Shown: positions 33,595 to 42,749, counted from the stretch's first letter. The stretch is 54,612 nt of DNA from Clostridiales bacterium (GCA_021203365.1 JAJQBI010000010.1:1-54612); one strand, 5' to 3'. A program made the numbers and translations. The notes: generated by a model not told the origin, from the letters alone.

Positions 33595-35943
33595 TTATTC
33601 TCTCCCTTTCCAGAATTCCTCCACCTGCTGCCCCGCGTCCCGAAGCTGACATCTTCGCCGGTCTGCCCATTCCGCGGGAAACATTCCCTCGTACTCCCGG
33701 CGCAGGAACCGGTCATCCAGCAGCACAATCACACCCACATCCCGGTCCGTCCGGATCACCCGCCCGGCGGCCTGAAGTACCTTATTCATTCCAGGGTACC
33801 GATAGGCATAATCAAACCCGTTTTCTCCCTTCTGATCGTAAAATCTCTTCAGGATTTCTCTCTCATGACTGATCTGAGGGATTCCCGTTCCCACCACAAT
33901 AGCCCCGATCAGCCGGTTTCCCATAAGGTCCACTCCCTCGGAGAAAATTCCGCCCATAACGCAGAATCCCACCAGGATTTCCCCGGATTCCTCCTGAAAT
34001 TCTCCCAGAAATTCCTCCTTTTCCGCCTCATTCATCCCGGCATTCTGACAGATGCACCGCACCCAGTCCACGGAAAACTCTCCCTCAAAAACGTCAAAAA
34101 CATCCTCCATCATCCTGTAAGAGGGGAAAAATACCATGTAATTTCCTTTTTTCTTCCAGACCACCTGGGCAATGTATTCCGCGATCCTGTGATATTCCCC
34201 GTGATTTCTTCTCGTATACCGGCTGCTCACATCCCCGGCCACCAGAATCTGACGGTTTTCCCGGGGAAAGGGGGACGGCACATAGATCCCGTAATCGTCT
34301 GTCCGGACACTGAGCAGCTTCTGATAATACTTCATGGGCAGAAGTGTGGCAGAAAAAAACACCGTGCTCCTTCCCCGGCTGAGAAAAGTCCCCAGACGGG
34401 CCGCGGGATTCACGCAGAACAGCTTTACACGAAATTTCCCTTCCTCTGTATTTTCCTCATAAATCACATAATTCTCATCCACAAGCTCCGCGATGTTCAC
34501 AAAATCCCGGGCCTGAAAATAAAAATCCAGGACTGCAGGAAGAAGCTCCTCTTCCGATTCCTCCATATATTTTTCCATCTCCCCCATCACCTGGAGGAGC
34601 AAAAGGGGCAGTTCTCCCGGGGTGCTCAGAATCTGAAAATCCTCACAGGTCTTCTTCATCTCCAGGAGCTGGCGATTTACCCTGGAAAGAGCCTTTACCG
34701 CCCCGGGAGCCCTTCCCTTCAAAAGCTTCCGGGTCTCCAGCACATCCTCCTTACAGAGGGCGGCGCTGTACATCTCCCGCCCCCGCTCCGCCAGATTGTG
34801 CGCCTCATCGATGAGAAAAATATATTTCCCTGTGGCGCCCTCCCCGAAAAAACGACGCAGATACGCATTGGGATCAAATACATAGTTGTAATCACAGATT
34901 ACCGCATCCGCCCACACCGCCAGGTCCAGACACATCTCAAAGGGACACACCTGCCGCTCTCTGGCATGGTTCAGGAGGGTCTCACGGTCGTAGCTGTCTC
35001 TGGATGTCCACAGATCAAAAACCGCATCGTTCACCCGGTCATAATGGCCTCTGGCCCAGGGACAGGCCACGGGCGTACATTCCGGCTTCTCACAGAAGCA
35101 GACCTTTTCTTTGGAGGTAATGGTAAGCACCTTCAGCCGGAGGCCCCGATCCCTCAGAATGGAAAAGGCCTCCTCCGCCACGGTTCTGGTAACAGTTTTG
35201 GCGGTGAGGTAAAAGATCCCGTCTCCCATCCCCTCTCCCATGGCGCGCACCGCCGGAAATATGGCGGACATGGTTTTCCCCACGCCGGTGGGCGCCTGGA
35301 TAAAAATCTGCCGGCCAGAGGAGATGGTATGGTATACACCGGTAACCATCTCCCTCTGCCCGGCCCGGTAAGGAAAAGGAAATTCCATATCCTTCATGGA
35401 AAAATTGCGGGTTTCCCTCCAGGCAAGCTGAAAGGAAACCCATTTGGAATAGTCGTCTGTAATCCTCTCGAAATGAGCGGTCAGCTCCTCAAAGGACAGT
35501 ATTTCCCGAAATCGCCGGATCTCCTCTGTCTCCAGATTTCCATAGGTCATCTGAATTCCCAGTTCCCCCAGGGCGTTCTCCCGGGCATACATAAAGGCAT
35601 AGCACAGAGCCTGGGCCCGGTGAACCGCCACCGGACCGGAAAGAAGCCCGGGAGAGGCGTGAATTCCCTTAATCTCATCTACAAAGGTCCGCCCGTCTTC
35701 CATAAAAATACCGTCCGCGCGGCCTTCCACCCGAAGGATGAAATCCCTGAATTCTCTCTCCGCGGCCAGGGTCACCTCCGCCCGGTAGGTTCCGCCCATC
35801 TGCTTCTGGATCTTCCGGTGAAGCCTGCTGCCTTTTGCCATGGCCTCCCGGTCCAAAGAGCCCCTGCCGCTGTCCAGATCCCCGCTTCTGCATATGAATT
35901 CCACCAGATTTCGCACAGAAATACGAATGGTCGGTTTCTCCAT
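33595..35943 (-). CDS. XPD/DinG-like helicase with N-terminal nuclease-like domain
   Basis: A 782-residue superfamily 2 helicase of the Rad3/XPD group. The first about 130 residues resemble a PD-(D/E)xK (Cas4/RecB-like) domain with Asp77 in EGRADGIF and D89-E90-x-K92 in FVDEIKG. Walker A APTGVGKT is at 217-224, DEAH at 379-382. Cysteines 282, 284, 289, 294, 333 and 338 lie between them, including the four expected to bind the XPD-type Fe-S cluster. The C-terminal helicase lobe includes VMGGIFSEGVDLMG and the arginine-finger region QAAGRVIRTDRD. Likely a DNA repair enzyme; whether the nuclease site is active is unproven. It follows lysC by 18 bases. Confidence 0.92.
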   Translation of the reverse strand: MEKPTIRISVRNLVEFICRSGDLDSGRGSLDREAMAKGSRLHRKIQKQMGGTYRAEVTLAAEREFRDFILRVEGRADGIFMEDGRTFVDEIKGIHASPGLLSGPVAVHRAQALCYAFMYARENALGELGIQMTYGNLETEEIRRFREILSFEELTAHFERITDDYSKWVSFQLAWRETRNFSMKDMEFPFPYRAGQREMVTGVYHTISSGRQIFIQAPTGVGKTMSAIFPAVRAMGEGMGDGIFYLTAKTVTRTVAEEAFSILRDRGLRLKVLTITSKEKVCFCEKPECTPVACPWARGHYDRVNDAVFDLWTSRDSYDRETLLNHARERQVCPFEMCLDLAVWADAVICDYNYVFDPNAYLRRFFGEGATGKYIFLIDEAHNLAERGREMYSAALCKEDVLETRKLLKGRAPGAVKALSRVNRQLLEMKKTCEDFQILSTPGELPLLLLQVMGEMEKYMEESEEELLPAVLDFYFQARDFVNIAELVDENYVIYEENTEEGKFRVKLFCVNPAARLGTFLSRGRSTVFFSATLLPMKYYQKLLSVRTDDYGIYVPSPFPRENRQILVAGDVSSRYTRRNHGEYHRIAEYIAQVVWKKKGNYMVFFPSYRMMEDVFDVFEGEFSVDWVRCICQNAGMNEAEKEEFLGEFQEESGEILVGFCVMGGIFSEGVDLMGNRLIGAIVVGTGIPQISHEREILKRFYDQKGENGFDYAYRYPGMNKVLQAAGRVIRTDRDVGVIVLLDDRFLRREYEGMFPAEWADRRRCQLRDAGQQVEEFWKGRE

Positions 35944-35961
35944 TTTTATCCTTTCCCGGAC

Positions 35962-37281
35962 TTACAGTCTTGTGATCACAAAAATATCATAAATAGCACG
36001 CACCGCGCGCTCAAAATCGCTGTTCTGCACACCGATGATAATATTTAACTCAGAGGAGCCCTGATCGATCATCTTTACATTCACATTGGCGTGAGCCAGA
36101 GCGGAAAAGATGCGGCCGGCGGTTCCCCGGGTGGATTTCATCCCCCGGCCCACAACGGCGATAAGAGCCAGGTCCGACTCCATCTCCACAAAATCCGGCT
36201 GCACGGCCCGGTGGATCCCCGCGATCACCTGCTGCTCCTTCTCCTCAAATTCATCCTGGTGCACATACACAGTCAGGGTGTCAATACCGGAGGGCATATG
36301 CTCAAAGCTGATCCCGTGATCCTCAAAAACCTGGAGGACCTTTCTTCCAAAACCAATCTCGCTGTTCATCATGGACTTTTCAATATTAATGGAACAGAAG
36401 CCCTTTTTGCCCGCAATGCCTGTGATGGTGTATCTGGGCTTTTTGCAGGTGCTCTCCACAATGAAGGTGCCTGGATCCTGGGGACGGTTGGTATTGCGGA
36501 TGTTAATGGGAATTCCCTCCTTGCGCACCGGGAAGATGGCATCCTCATGGAGAACCGACGCCCCCATGTAGGAGAGCTCCCGAAGTTCCCGGTAGGTGAT
36601 GGTCTCCATGGCCACCGGATTCTCCACCACTCTTGGGTCAGACAGAAGAAAGCCGGACACATCTGTCCAGTTCTCATAAATGTCGGCGTGAACGGCCTTC
36701 GCCACCAGAGAGCCGGTTACATCGGATCCGCCCCGGGAAAAGGTTTTCACCCGGCCGTCGTCCAGGGAGCCGTAAAAGCCCGGGATCACCGCGTACTCAC
36801 ACCGGGAAAGTCTCTCCGAAAGAAGAGCGTCTGTCTTCTCCGTTTCCAGGGTACCGTCCGGGCGAAAACGGATGACCTCCGCCGCGTCCACAAATTCAAA
36901 GCCTAAATAGGCCGCCATAACCTTTCCATTGAGATACTCGCCTCTGGAAGCCGCGTAATCCTTCCCGGCCCTGGCAGAGAAATCCTTTTCAATCTGCGCG
37001 AAGTCCTCCTCCAGGGAAAGGTTCAGATTCAGGCCGGTAATAATCTCCTGATACCGGTCGCAAATGGCCAGAAGCTGTTCCTTAAAATTTTCTCCCTTCT
37101 CCGCCGCATCATAACAGGCATAAAGCATGTCTGTTACCTTTGTATCCGTGCCGAATCTCTTTCCCGGCGCGGAGGGTACCACATAACGTCTGCACTCCTC
37201 GGCCCGGACAATGTTCCCGGCTTTCTGAAACTGCTCTGCGCTTGCCAGAGAGCTTCCTCCGAATTTCACTACTTTTTTCAT
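35962..37281 (-). CDS. lysC: aspartate kinase
   Basis: Phosphorylates aspartate, the first step to lysine/diaminopimelate, threonine and methionine. The 439-residue protein has KFGGSSLAS at the N-terminus, SRGGSDVTG in the kinase domain and two ACT domains at the C-terminus (KGFCSINIEKSMMNSEIG; LALIAVVGRGMKSTRGTAGR). GAGGAG precedes two adjacent ATGs; 37281 has the better spacing, 37284 is equally possible. A long structured leader precedes it. Confidence 0.96.
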   Translation of the reverse strand: MKKVVKFGGSSLASAEQFQKAGNIVRAEECRRYVVPSAPGKRFGTDTKVTDMLYACYDAAEKGENFKEQLLAICDRYQEIITGLNLNLSLEEDFAQIEKDFSARAGKDYAASRGEYLNGKVMAAYLGFEFVDAAEVIRFRPDGTLETEKTDALLSERLSRCEYAVIPGFYGSLDDGRVKTFSRGGSDVTGSLVAKAVHADIYENWTDVSGFLLSDPRVVENPVAMETITYRELRELSYMGASVLHEDAIFPVRKEGIPINIRNTNRPQDPGTFIVESTCKKPRYTITGIAGKKGFCSINIEKSMMNSEIGFGRKVLQVFEDHGISFEHMPSGIDTLTVYVHQDEFEEKEQQVIAGIHRAVQPDFVEMESDLALIAVVGRGMKSTRGTAGRIFSALAHANVNVKMIDQGSSELNIIIGVQNSDFERAVRAIYDIFVITRL

Positions 37282-37296
37282 CATTATTCTCCTCAC

Positions 37297-37409
37297 GACT
37301 CCTGCAGGATCACAGTCCACCCGTGCCTCTTCGCGGGTGCTCTCCCCTGGCGGGCAATACCTTAAGCTCCCGCGTATATCTGCCGGAGCTCTCCTTCGGA
37401 CGCCAGGGG
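37297..37409 (-). promoter_or_regulatory. structured leader of lysC
   Basis: Reading the minus strand: CCCCTGGCG (37401-37409) pairs with CGCCAGGGG (37344-37352), enclosing an AGCTCC/GGAGCT stem; then CACCCG/CGGGTG (37318-37339); then GACT/AGTC (37297-37317), just before the GAGGAG ribosome site. The sequence does not match the lysine riboswitch core (no AGAGGNGC and GCCGAAG pair) nor a T-box, although both classes would be plausible here. Identity unknown. Confidence 0.65.
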
Positions 37410-37442
37410 ATCATTACGAACTGCACCTGCCTCATACTTCAT
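37362..37442 (-). CDS. possible leader peptide of lysC, 26 codons
   Basis: An ATG at 37442 preceded by GATGAGGCGG opens a 26-codon frame ending in TAA at 37362. The peptide starts MKYEAGAVRNDP and ends IYAGA; it has no run of Lys, Thr or Met codons. The 5' arm of the large leader stem lies inside it and the 3' arm just after its stop, so ribosome position could affect folding. It may also be chance. Confidence 0.35.
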   Translation of the reverse strand: MKYEAGAVRNDPLASEGELRQIYAGA

Positions 37443-37477
37443 TTTCAGCCGCCTCATCCTATGCGACACTGTATCAT

Positions 37478-37506
37478 ATTTTATTGAATACAGGAGGAAT
37501 TTGCAA
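37478..37506 (-). promoter_or_regulatory. lysC promoter
   Basis: TTGCAA (37501-37506), 17 bases, TAAAAT (37478-37483) on the minus strand. The transcript would begin near 37470, leaving a leader of about 190 bases. The rest of the 392-base gap (37507-37673) holds only a GGGCCG/CGGCCC inverted repeat (37580-37618), possibly ending the DUF2325 transcript. Confidence 0.7.
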
Positions 37507-37673
37507 GTACTTTTTAGACAAACTCAGCAGAAACCATTTTTTCCCGGAAAATCAAGAGAAAACGAATTACAGTGAAGGGCCGCCTGACACAGCTTTTACA
37601 CTGGATCGGACGGCCCGGCTGCTTTTCATCTATTTATCAGAGGTACAAATAAGCGCTTTAAAAGCCCTGTGTA

Positions 37674-37955
37674 TTACGCGCAGTACTGTCTCAGAATGTT
37701 GTCCAGGGCGGCCGCGCTGCTTGTGTGACAACGACATACGGGGATGGATTTTTTTCTGGCCTCCTCCACCGCGCAGTTTACCATTTTATGGGAAACTGTA
37801 CTGGTAAAAAGAATCAGCAGATCCGGCACGCCGATCTTTTTCTTCATGGCTCCCTTTTCCTTGGCAAAAACCTTCGCCTTGCAGCCATAGCCCTTACAGA
37901 TATCCTCATACTGACAAACCATCCTCTCGTTTCCTCCCACGATTACAACGCTCAT
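37674..37955 (-). CDS. DUF2325 family protein
   Basis: A 93-residue protein with a Rossmann-like opening (MSVVIVGGNERMVCQYEDICKG) and the typical words DLLILFTSTVSHKMV and IPVCRCHTSSAAAL. It has conserved cysteines. DUF2325 genes often lie by ferrous-iron transport genes in Clostridia, but none is adjacent here. A palindrome right after its promoter suggests repression by a metal-type regulator. Confidence 0.85.
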   Translation of the reverse strand: MSVVIVGGNERMVCQYEDICKGYGCKAKVFAKEKGAMKKKIGVPDLLILFTSTVSHKMVNCAVEEARKKSIPVCRCHTSSAAALDNILRQYCA

Positions 37956-38024
37956 AGCATAACCCTTTCCTGTATTTTATAATGTCTCAATGTTATTTCA
38001 GACTAACTCAAAGTCATTTTTATG

Positions 38025-38044
38025 GAGTTAGCTTTTGCTAACTC
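38025..38044 (-). promoter_or_regulatory. operator-like palindrome before DUF2325
   Basis: GAGTTAGC (38025-38032), TTTT, GCTAACTC (38037-38044): an 8-bp perfect palindrome starting 8 bases after the -10, over the predicted start site. An extra half site CTAACTC lies at 38003-38009. The shape recalls DtxR/MntR-type metal-regulator boxes; the actual regulator is inferred. Confidence 0.65.
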
Positions 38045-38052
38045 ATGTTGTA

Positions 38053-38081
38053 ATCATAACACGATCTATAGTATTTGTAAA
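38053..38081 (-). promoter_or_regulatory. DUF2325 promoter
   Basis: TTTACA (38076-38081), 17 bases, TATGAT (38053-38058) on the minus strand, each five of six to consensus. Confidence 0.8.
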
Positions 38082-38104
38082 GCCTTTTTTTACAGACAGA
38101 CACA

Positions 38105-38136
38105 GACCCCCCGGAAGCTGACGCGGTTCCAGGGGG
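38105..38136 (-). terminator. dapL terminator hairpin
   Basis: CCCCCcGGAA and TTCCaGGGGG pair across a GC-rich loop about 55 bases after the dapL stop. On the minus strand the following bases are T-rich but interrupted (TCTGTGTCTGTCTG), so termination is likely but not certain. Confidence 0.6.
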
Positions 38137-38188
38137 CATATGTTTTCATTTAGTTTTGCGGCGGTCCTGCAGCGGCCGCTGCATAATT

Positions 38189-39403
38189 CTACATTTTTTT
38201 CATTCGTTCAACAGCTTCCACCGTATTCTCATAGGTACTGAAGGCGGTCAGACGGAAATATCCCTCTCCGTTGGCGCCAAAACCGGATCCGGGCGTTCCC
38301 ACCACATGGGCCTGGGAAAGGAGATGATCAAAAAACTCCCAGGAGCTCATCCCGTTGGGCACGGCCAGCCAGATGTAAGGGGCGTCCACACCTCCGTACA
38401 CGGAGTATCCCGCGTCCTGAAGTCCGTCGTGAATCACCCGGGCATTTCTCATGTAATAGGCAACCTGCTGCGCAAGCTGCTGTTTTCCCTCCGGGGAATA
38501 CACCGACTCGCCGGCCCGCTGCACAATATAGGGCGCTCCGTTAAATTTCGTCCCATGTCTCCTGGCCCACAGACGATGAAGCTGCACACCGTCCCTTACC
38601 AGATCTTTGGGAACCACGGTAAATCCCAGGCGAACCCCGGTAAAGCCTGCATTCTTGGAAAAGCTCCGAAGCTCGATGGCACAGGTCCTGGCTCCCTCGC
38701 ACTCATAAATGCTGTGGGGAATCCCCTCCTGGGAAATATAGGCCTCATAGGCCGCATCATAGATGATCACGCAGCCGTACCGGTTGGCGTAATCCACCCA
38801 CTCCTGCAGGCGTTCCTTCGTGATGGCTCCTCCCGTGGGATTATTGGGGAAGCACAGATAAATCAGATCCGGCACTTCCTCAGGAAATTCCGGCATAAAA
38901 CCGTTGTCCGCCGTACAGGGCATATAGATCACCCCGTCAAAGCACCCTTTTTCCTGACTGTAGGCGCCGGTTCTCCCGGCCATCACGTTTGTATCCACAT
39001 AAACCGGATAAACCGGATCACATACCGCTACCTTGTTGTCCGTTCCGAAAATCTCCTGAATATTTCCGGAATCGCTTTTCGCCCCGTCAGAGACAAAAAT
39101 CTCGTCCGCAGAGATATCACATCCCCGGTCCCGGTAATCATTCTTCGCGATGGCGTCCCGAAGAAAATCATAGCCAAGATCCGGCGCGTAACCGCGGAAG
39201 GTTTCCCTGTGTCCCATTTCGTCCACGGAACGGTGAAGAGAATCAATGATCGCCGGTGCCAGAGGCTGGGTCACATCGCCGATCCCCAGACGGATCACAC
39301 TGGCCTGCGGGTTTTCCTCCTGAAAAATGTTCACTTTTTTCGCAATGGTGGAAAACAGATAGCTTCCCGGCAATTTCAGATAATTCCTGTTTACTGTTAC
39401 CAT
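38189..39403 (-). CDS. dapL: LL-diaminopimelate aminotransferase
   Basis: Makes LL-DAP directly from tetrahydrodipicolinate and glutamate, bypassing the succinylase/acetylase branches. The 404-residue fold-type I aminotransferase starts with VNRNYLKLPGSYLFSTIAKK, a DapL hallmark; the PLP lysine is in SFSKNAGFTGVR and the PLP-binding Asp/Tyr are in IYDAAYEAY. It lies 36 bases after gatB. LysC and DapL in one region supply lysine and peptidoglycan. Confidence 0.96.
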   Translation of the reverse strand: MVTVNRNYLKLPGSYLFSTIAKKVNIFQEENPQASVIRLGIGDVTQPLAPAIIDSLHRSVDEMGHRETFRGYAPDLGYDFLRDAIAKNDYRDRGCDISADEIFVSDGAKSDSGNIQEIFGTDNKVAVCDPVYPVYVDTNVMAGRTGAYSQEKGCFDGVIYMPCTADNGFMPEFPEEVPDLIYLCFPNNPTGGAITKERLQEWVDYANRYGCVIIYDAAYEAYISQEGIPHSIYECEGARTCAIELRSFSKNAGFTGVRLGFTVVPKDLVRDGVQLHRLWARRHGTKFNGAPYIVQRAGESVYSPEGKQQLAQQVAYYMRNARVIHDGLQDAGYSVYGGVDAPYIWLAVPNGMSSWEFFDHLLSQAHVVGTPGSGFGANGEGYFRLTAFSTYENTVEAVERMKKM

Positions 39404-39439
39404 AACAATGGTCTCCTTTGTCCGTTTCTTCGCGCAGAC

Positions 39440-40885
39440 TTATCCCTCTCTGCGCTTTTCAATTTCTTTATTTAAGGCAGCCCGCACACTGTCCGGGTTT
39501 GCCTTTCCTTTCATCTGGCGCATAATCTGGCCCACAAAAAATCCCATCACTTTTTCCTTGCCTCCAAGAAGCTCCGACAGCGGTCCCGGATTGTCCTCCA
39601 CGATCCTGGCCACCGTCGTCTCCAGAAGGCCGGCATCCTCCACAATCTTCAGCCCGTTTTCCTCAATATAGGAAACCGGTTCAATATCCTCCCCGAAGAT
39701 TTTTTCAAATACCTTTCTGGCATTCTGCGCGCTGATCTCCTTCTTCTCCATCATGGAAAGAAGATCTGCCAGATGCTGAGGGGTAAAATTCACCTGATCC
39801 GGCTCCATTCCCCGCTCCTTCATCAGGCGCAGTACCTCTACCATAAACCAGTTTGCGGTCTTTTTCGCATTTCCGGAAAGCACAGCCGTCTCCTCAAACA
39901 GATTGGAGAGATGCCTGGATTCTGTAAGGATCCCCGCGTCATAGGCAGGAAGACCGTATTCCTCCTGATAGCGCGCTCTCTTGGCCTCCCGGAGTTCCGG
40001 AAGCTGTTCCCTGATTTCCCGGATCCACTGATCGGAAATATGAATGGGCGGAAGATCCGGATCCGGAAAATACCGGTAATCCTTGGCATCCTCCTTGGAG
40101 CGCATGGCATGAGAGGCTTCCTTGTTGTCATCCCACCGCCGGGTCTCCTGAACCACCTTTTTCCCTTCCTCCAGAAGCTCGATCTGACGCTCCCGCTCTC
40201 CCTCAATGGCTCTGGCAATGGCCTTAAAGGAGTTCAGGTTTTTCATCTCTGTCCTGGTTCCATAGACATCACTTCCCACTTCCCGGACAGAAAGATTCAC
40301 ATCTGCACGCATGGAGCCCTCCTGCAGCTTGCAGTCTGAAACCTCCAGATACTGCATGGTGCAGCGCAGCTTTTCCAGATAGGCAATCACTTCCTCGGCG
40401 CTTCGCATGTCCGGCTCGGATACAATCTCAATAAGAGGCACCCCGCTGCGGTTAAAGTCCACCAGAGAGCTGTCCTCCCACTCATCGTGAATCAGCTTGC
40501 CGGCGTCCTCCTCCATATGCATCTCATGAATCCGCACGGTCTTTTTACCCCCGGAAGTCTCGATCTCCACAGCCCCGTCGTAGCAGATGGGCAGATACAG
40601 CTGGGAAATCTGATAGTTCTGAGGATTATCCGGATAAAAATAGTTTTTCCGGTCAAATTTGCAGTACTGGTGAATATGGCAGTTGCAGGCCACTCCGGCA
40701 CGGATGGCAAACTCCACCACCCGGCGGTTCAGAACCGGAAGCGAACCGGGCATACCGGTGCACACAGGACAGGTGTGGGTGTTGGGCGCCCCGCCAAACT
40801 CCGTGGAGCATCCGCAGAAAATCTTCGTCTTTGTGGCAAGCTCTACATGAACCTCCAGTCCGATGACAGTCTCATACTGTTTCAT
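39440..40885 (-). CDS. gatB: Asp/Glu-tRNA amidotransferase subunit B
   Basis: The tRNA-binding and kinase subunit of GatCAB, 481 residues. GLEVHVELAT opens the cradle domain and the zinc cysteines are in KIFCGCS and THTCPVCTGMPG. The C-terminal YqeY-like domain ends in GQIMRQMKGKANP. Start overlaps the gatA stop by 4 bases. Confidence 0.97.
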   Translation of the reverse strand: MKQYETVIGLEVHVELATKTKIFCGCSTEFGGAPNTHTCPVCTGMPGSLPVLNRRVVEFAIRAGVACNCHIHQYCKFDRKNYFYPDNPQNYQISQLYLPICYDGAVEIETSGGKKTVRIHEMHMEEDAGKLIHDEWEDSSLVDFNRSGVPLIEIVSEPDMRSAEEVIAYLEKLRCTMQYLEVSDCKLQEGSMRADVNLSVREVGSDVYGTRTEMKNLNSFKAIARAIEGERERQIELLEEGKKVVQETRRWDDNKEASHAMRSKEDAKDYRYFPDPDLPPIHISDQWIREIREQLPELREAKRARYQEEYGLPAYDAGILTESRHLSNLFEETAVLSGNAKKTANWFMVEVLRLMKERGMEPDQVNFTPQHLADLLSMMEKKEISAQNARKVFEKIFGEDIEPVSYIEENGLKIVEDAGLLETTVARIVEDNPGPLSELLGGKEKVMGFFVGQIMRQMKGKANPDSVRAALNKEIEKRREG

Positions 40886-42354
40886 CCCCGGTCACCTCCC
40901 ATCTTTGCCGTGCCGAAATCTCCGCGCCCCTTCTCAAAAGCTCCGGCCGCCCGGAGAATTTTCTTCTCCTGGAAGCAGTCTCCGATCATCTGGATTCCGA
41001 TGGGCAGCCCGGACTCATCCTTCCCGCAGGGAACGGAGATTCCCGGAAGTCCGCACAGATTTACCGCGACTGTGTAAATATCTCCCAGGTACATGGCCAG
41101 GGGATCCTGAAGACTTTTTCCCAGCTCCGGCGCGGTATAGGGAGCCGCAGGAGCCAGAATCACATCGTATTTTTCAAAGGCCTGGTCAAATTCTCTTTTT
41201 ATCAGCGCCTTGGTCCGCAGTGCCTTCAGATAATAGGCGTCATAATAGCCGGAGCTGAGCACAAAAGATCCCAGCATAATCCGGCGCTTTACCTCTTCCC
41301 CAAAGCCCTGGGTGCGGGTGCGCCGGTACATGTCATGAAGGCCCTCATAATCTGTGGCCCGGTAGCCGTATTTCACCCCGTCAAAACGCTCCAGGTTGGA
41401 GCTGGCCTCCGCACTGGCGATGATATAGTAGGCCGGAATCATGTACTCTGTAGTCTTCATGGAGAAAAACTCCACAATGGCACCCATCTGTGTGAGAATT
41501 TTCAGAGCTTCCATAAAGGCATCCTTTACCTCCGGATTTAAGCCGGCGGCCAGGTACTCTGTGGGAACGCCGAATTTCATTCCCACGATTTTCCCCGTCA
41601 TGGAAGCGGAAAAATCCAGATCCTCCCGCTTTATGGAGGTGCTGTCCTTGGGATCGTGTCCGGCGATCACTTCCAGAAGAGCCGCGCAGTCCGCCGTATT
41701 CTTTCCGATGGGCCCGATCTGATCCAGAGAAGAGGCATAAGCCACCAGGCCATACCGGGAAACCGTGCCGTAGGTTGGCTTCAGTCCTGTAACCCCACAG
41801 AAAGAGCTGGGCTGGCGGATGGAACCGCCGGTGTCCGAGCCCAGGGCAAGGAAGGCCTCCTCCGCCGCCACCGCCGCGCAGGAACCCCCGGAGGAGCCTC
41901 CGGGCACATGCCCCGGATCCCAGGGATTGCGGGTCACGCCAAAAGCGGAAGTCTCCGTGGTGCTCCCCATGGCAAACTCATCCATATTCGTCTTTCCAAT
42001 GACAATCATGCCCGCCTTTTCCAGGCGGTCCACCACCTCCGCGTTATACTGAGGAACAAAATTCTCCAGAATTCTGGACGCACAGGTGGTCGTCTTTCCC
42101 TTTATGCAGATATTGTCCTTCACCGCAATGGGCACGCCGGCCAGCGGTCCCGTATAGGTGCCGTCCGCGATCCCTTTTTCCACCTGGCGGGCACGCGTGT
42201 AGGCTTCCTTCCTGTAGGTGTCCAGATAGGCATGCACCCGGTCCTCTCTCTTTTCGATCCGGGCAAACACGGATTTCACACCGTCCAGAACACTGACCTG
42301 CCGCTGTTTTATCTTTTTCGCCAACTCAAGGGCGGTCATACTTTCCAACTCCAT
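40882..42354 (-). CDS. gatA: Asp/Glu-tRNA amidotransferase subunit A
   Basis: The glutaminase subunit, amidase-signature family, 490 residues. The Lys-Ser-Ser triad is visible as Lys in VAVKDNICIKG, Ser in GSSGGSCAAVA and Ser in GSDTGGSIRQP. It releases ammonia from glutamine for GatB. Start set at MELESMTALELAKK (42354), which has AGGAG 9 bases upstream. Confidence 0.97.
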   Translation of the reverse strand: MELESMTALELAKKIKQRQVSVLDGVKSVFARIEKREDRVHAYLDTYRKEAYTRARQVEKGIADGTYTGPLAGVPIAVKDNICIKGKTTTCASRILENFVPQYNAEVVDRLEKAGMIVIGKTNMDEFAMGSTTETSAFGVTRNPWDPGHVPGGSSGGSCAAVAAEEAFLALGSDTGGSIRQPSSFCGVTGLKPTYGTVSRYGLVAYASSLDQIGPIGKNTADCAALLEVIAGHDPKDSTSIKREDLDFSASMTGKIVGMKFGVPTEYLAAGLNPEVKDAFMEALKILTQMGAIVEFFSMKTTEYMIPAYYIIASAEASSNLERFDGVKYGYRATDYEGLHDMYRRTRTQGFGEEVKRRIMLGSFVLSSGYYDAYYLKALRTKALIKREFDQAFEKYDVILAPAAPYTAPELGKSLQDPLAMYLGDIYTVAVNLCGLPGISVPCGKDESGLPIGIQMIGDCFQEKKILRAAGAFEKGRGDFGTAKMGGDRG

Positions 42355-42424
42355 TATATATCTCCTGTCCAATATAGTAAACGGATTTTTACATCAAAAA
42401 TCCGGGTTTCCGGCCAGATCCATC

Positions 42425-42718
42425 TCACCCGATGGTCTTTGGCACCTGATACTGACCTTCCTTTTTTTTCGGCGCGTTGGCCAGCATCGCCTCCCGATTA
42501 TCCCCGTTGGTCACCACATCCTCCCGAAAAACATTCTCGTCCTCAAAAATGTGGGACATGGGTTCCACACCGGAGGTGTCCAGCTCGTCCAGCTTATCCA
42601 CATAATCCAGCATTTTCTGCATATCCGCCTTCGCCTTCTCTTTTTCCTCCTCCGTCAGAGAAAGCTTGGCCAGGATACACACATTCTCCATGGTCTCATC
42701 GTCAATCTGCTTTGCCAA
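42425..42718 (-). CDS. gatC: Asp/Glu-tRNA amidotransferase subunit C
   Basis: The small 97-residue subunit that holds GatA and GatB together. Words such as LAKLSLTEEEKEK, MLDYVDKLDELDT and NVFREDVV are typical. It begins with TTG (42718), with GGAGG about 8 bases upstream. Placed between aspS and gatA. Confidence 0.95.
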   Translation of the reverse strand: MAKQIDDETMENVCILAKLSLTEEEKEKAKADMQKMLDYVDKLDELDTSGVEPMSHIFEDENVFREDVVTNGDNREAMLANAPKKKEGQYQVPKTIG

Positions 42719-42749
42719 AAGAAATCCTCCCTTCTGCCCGTTTTCTTTT

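Noticed and set aside
37297..37442. Lysine riboswitch or T-box before lysC
   Set aside because: The conserved AGAGGNGC, AAGAGUA and GCCGAAG segments of the lysine class and the TGGNACCGCG element of T-boxes are not present; left as an unidentified leader.
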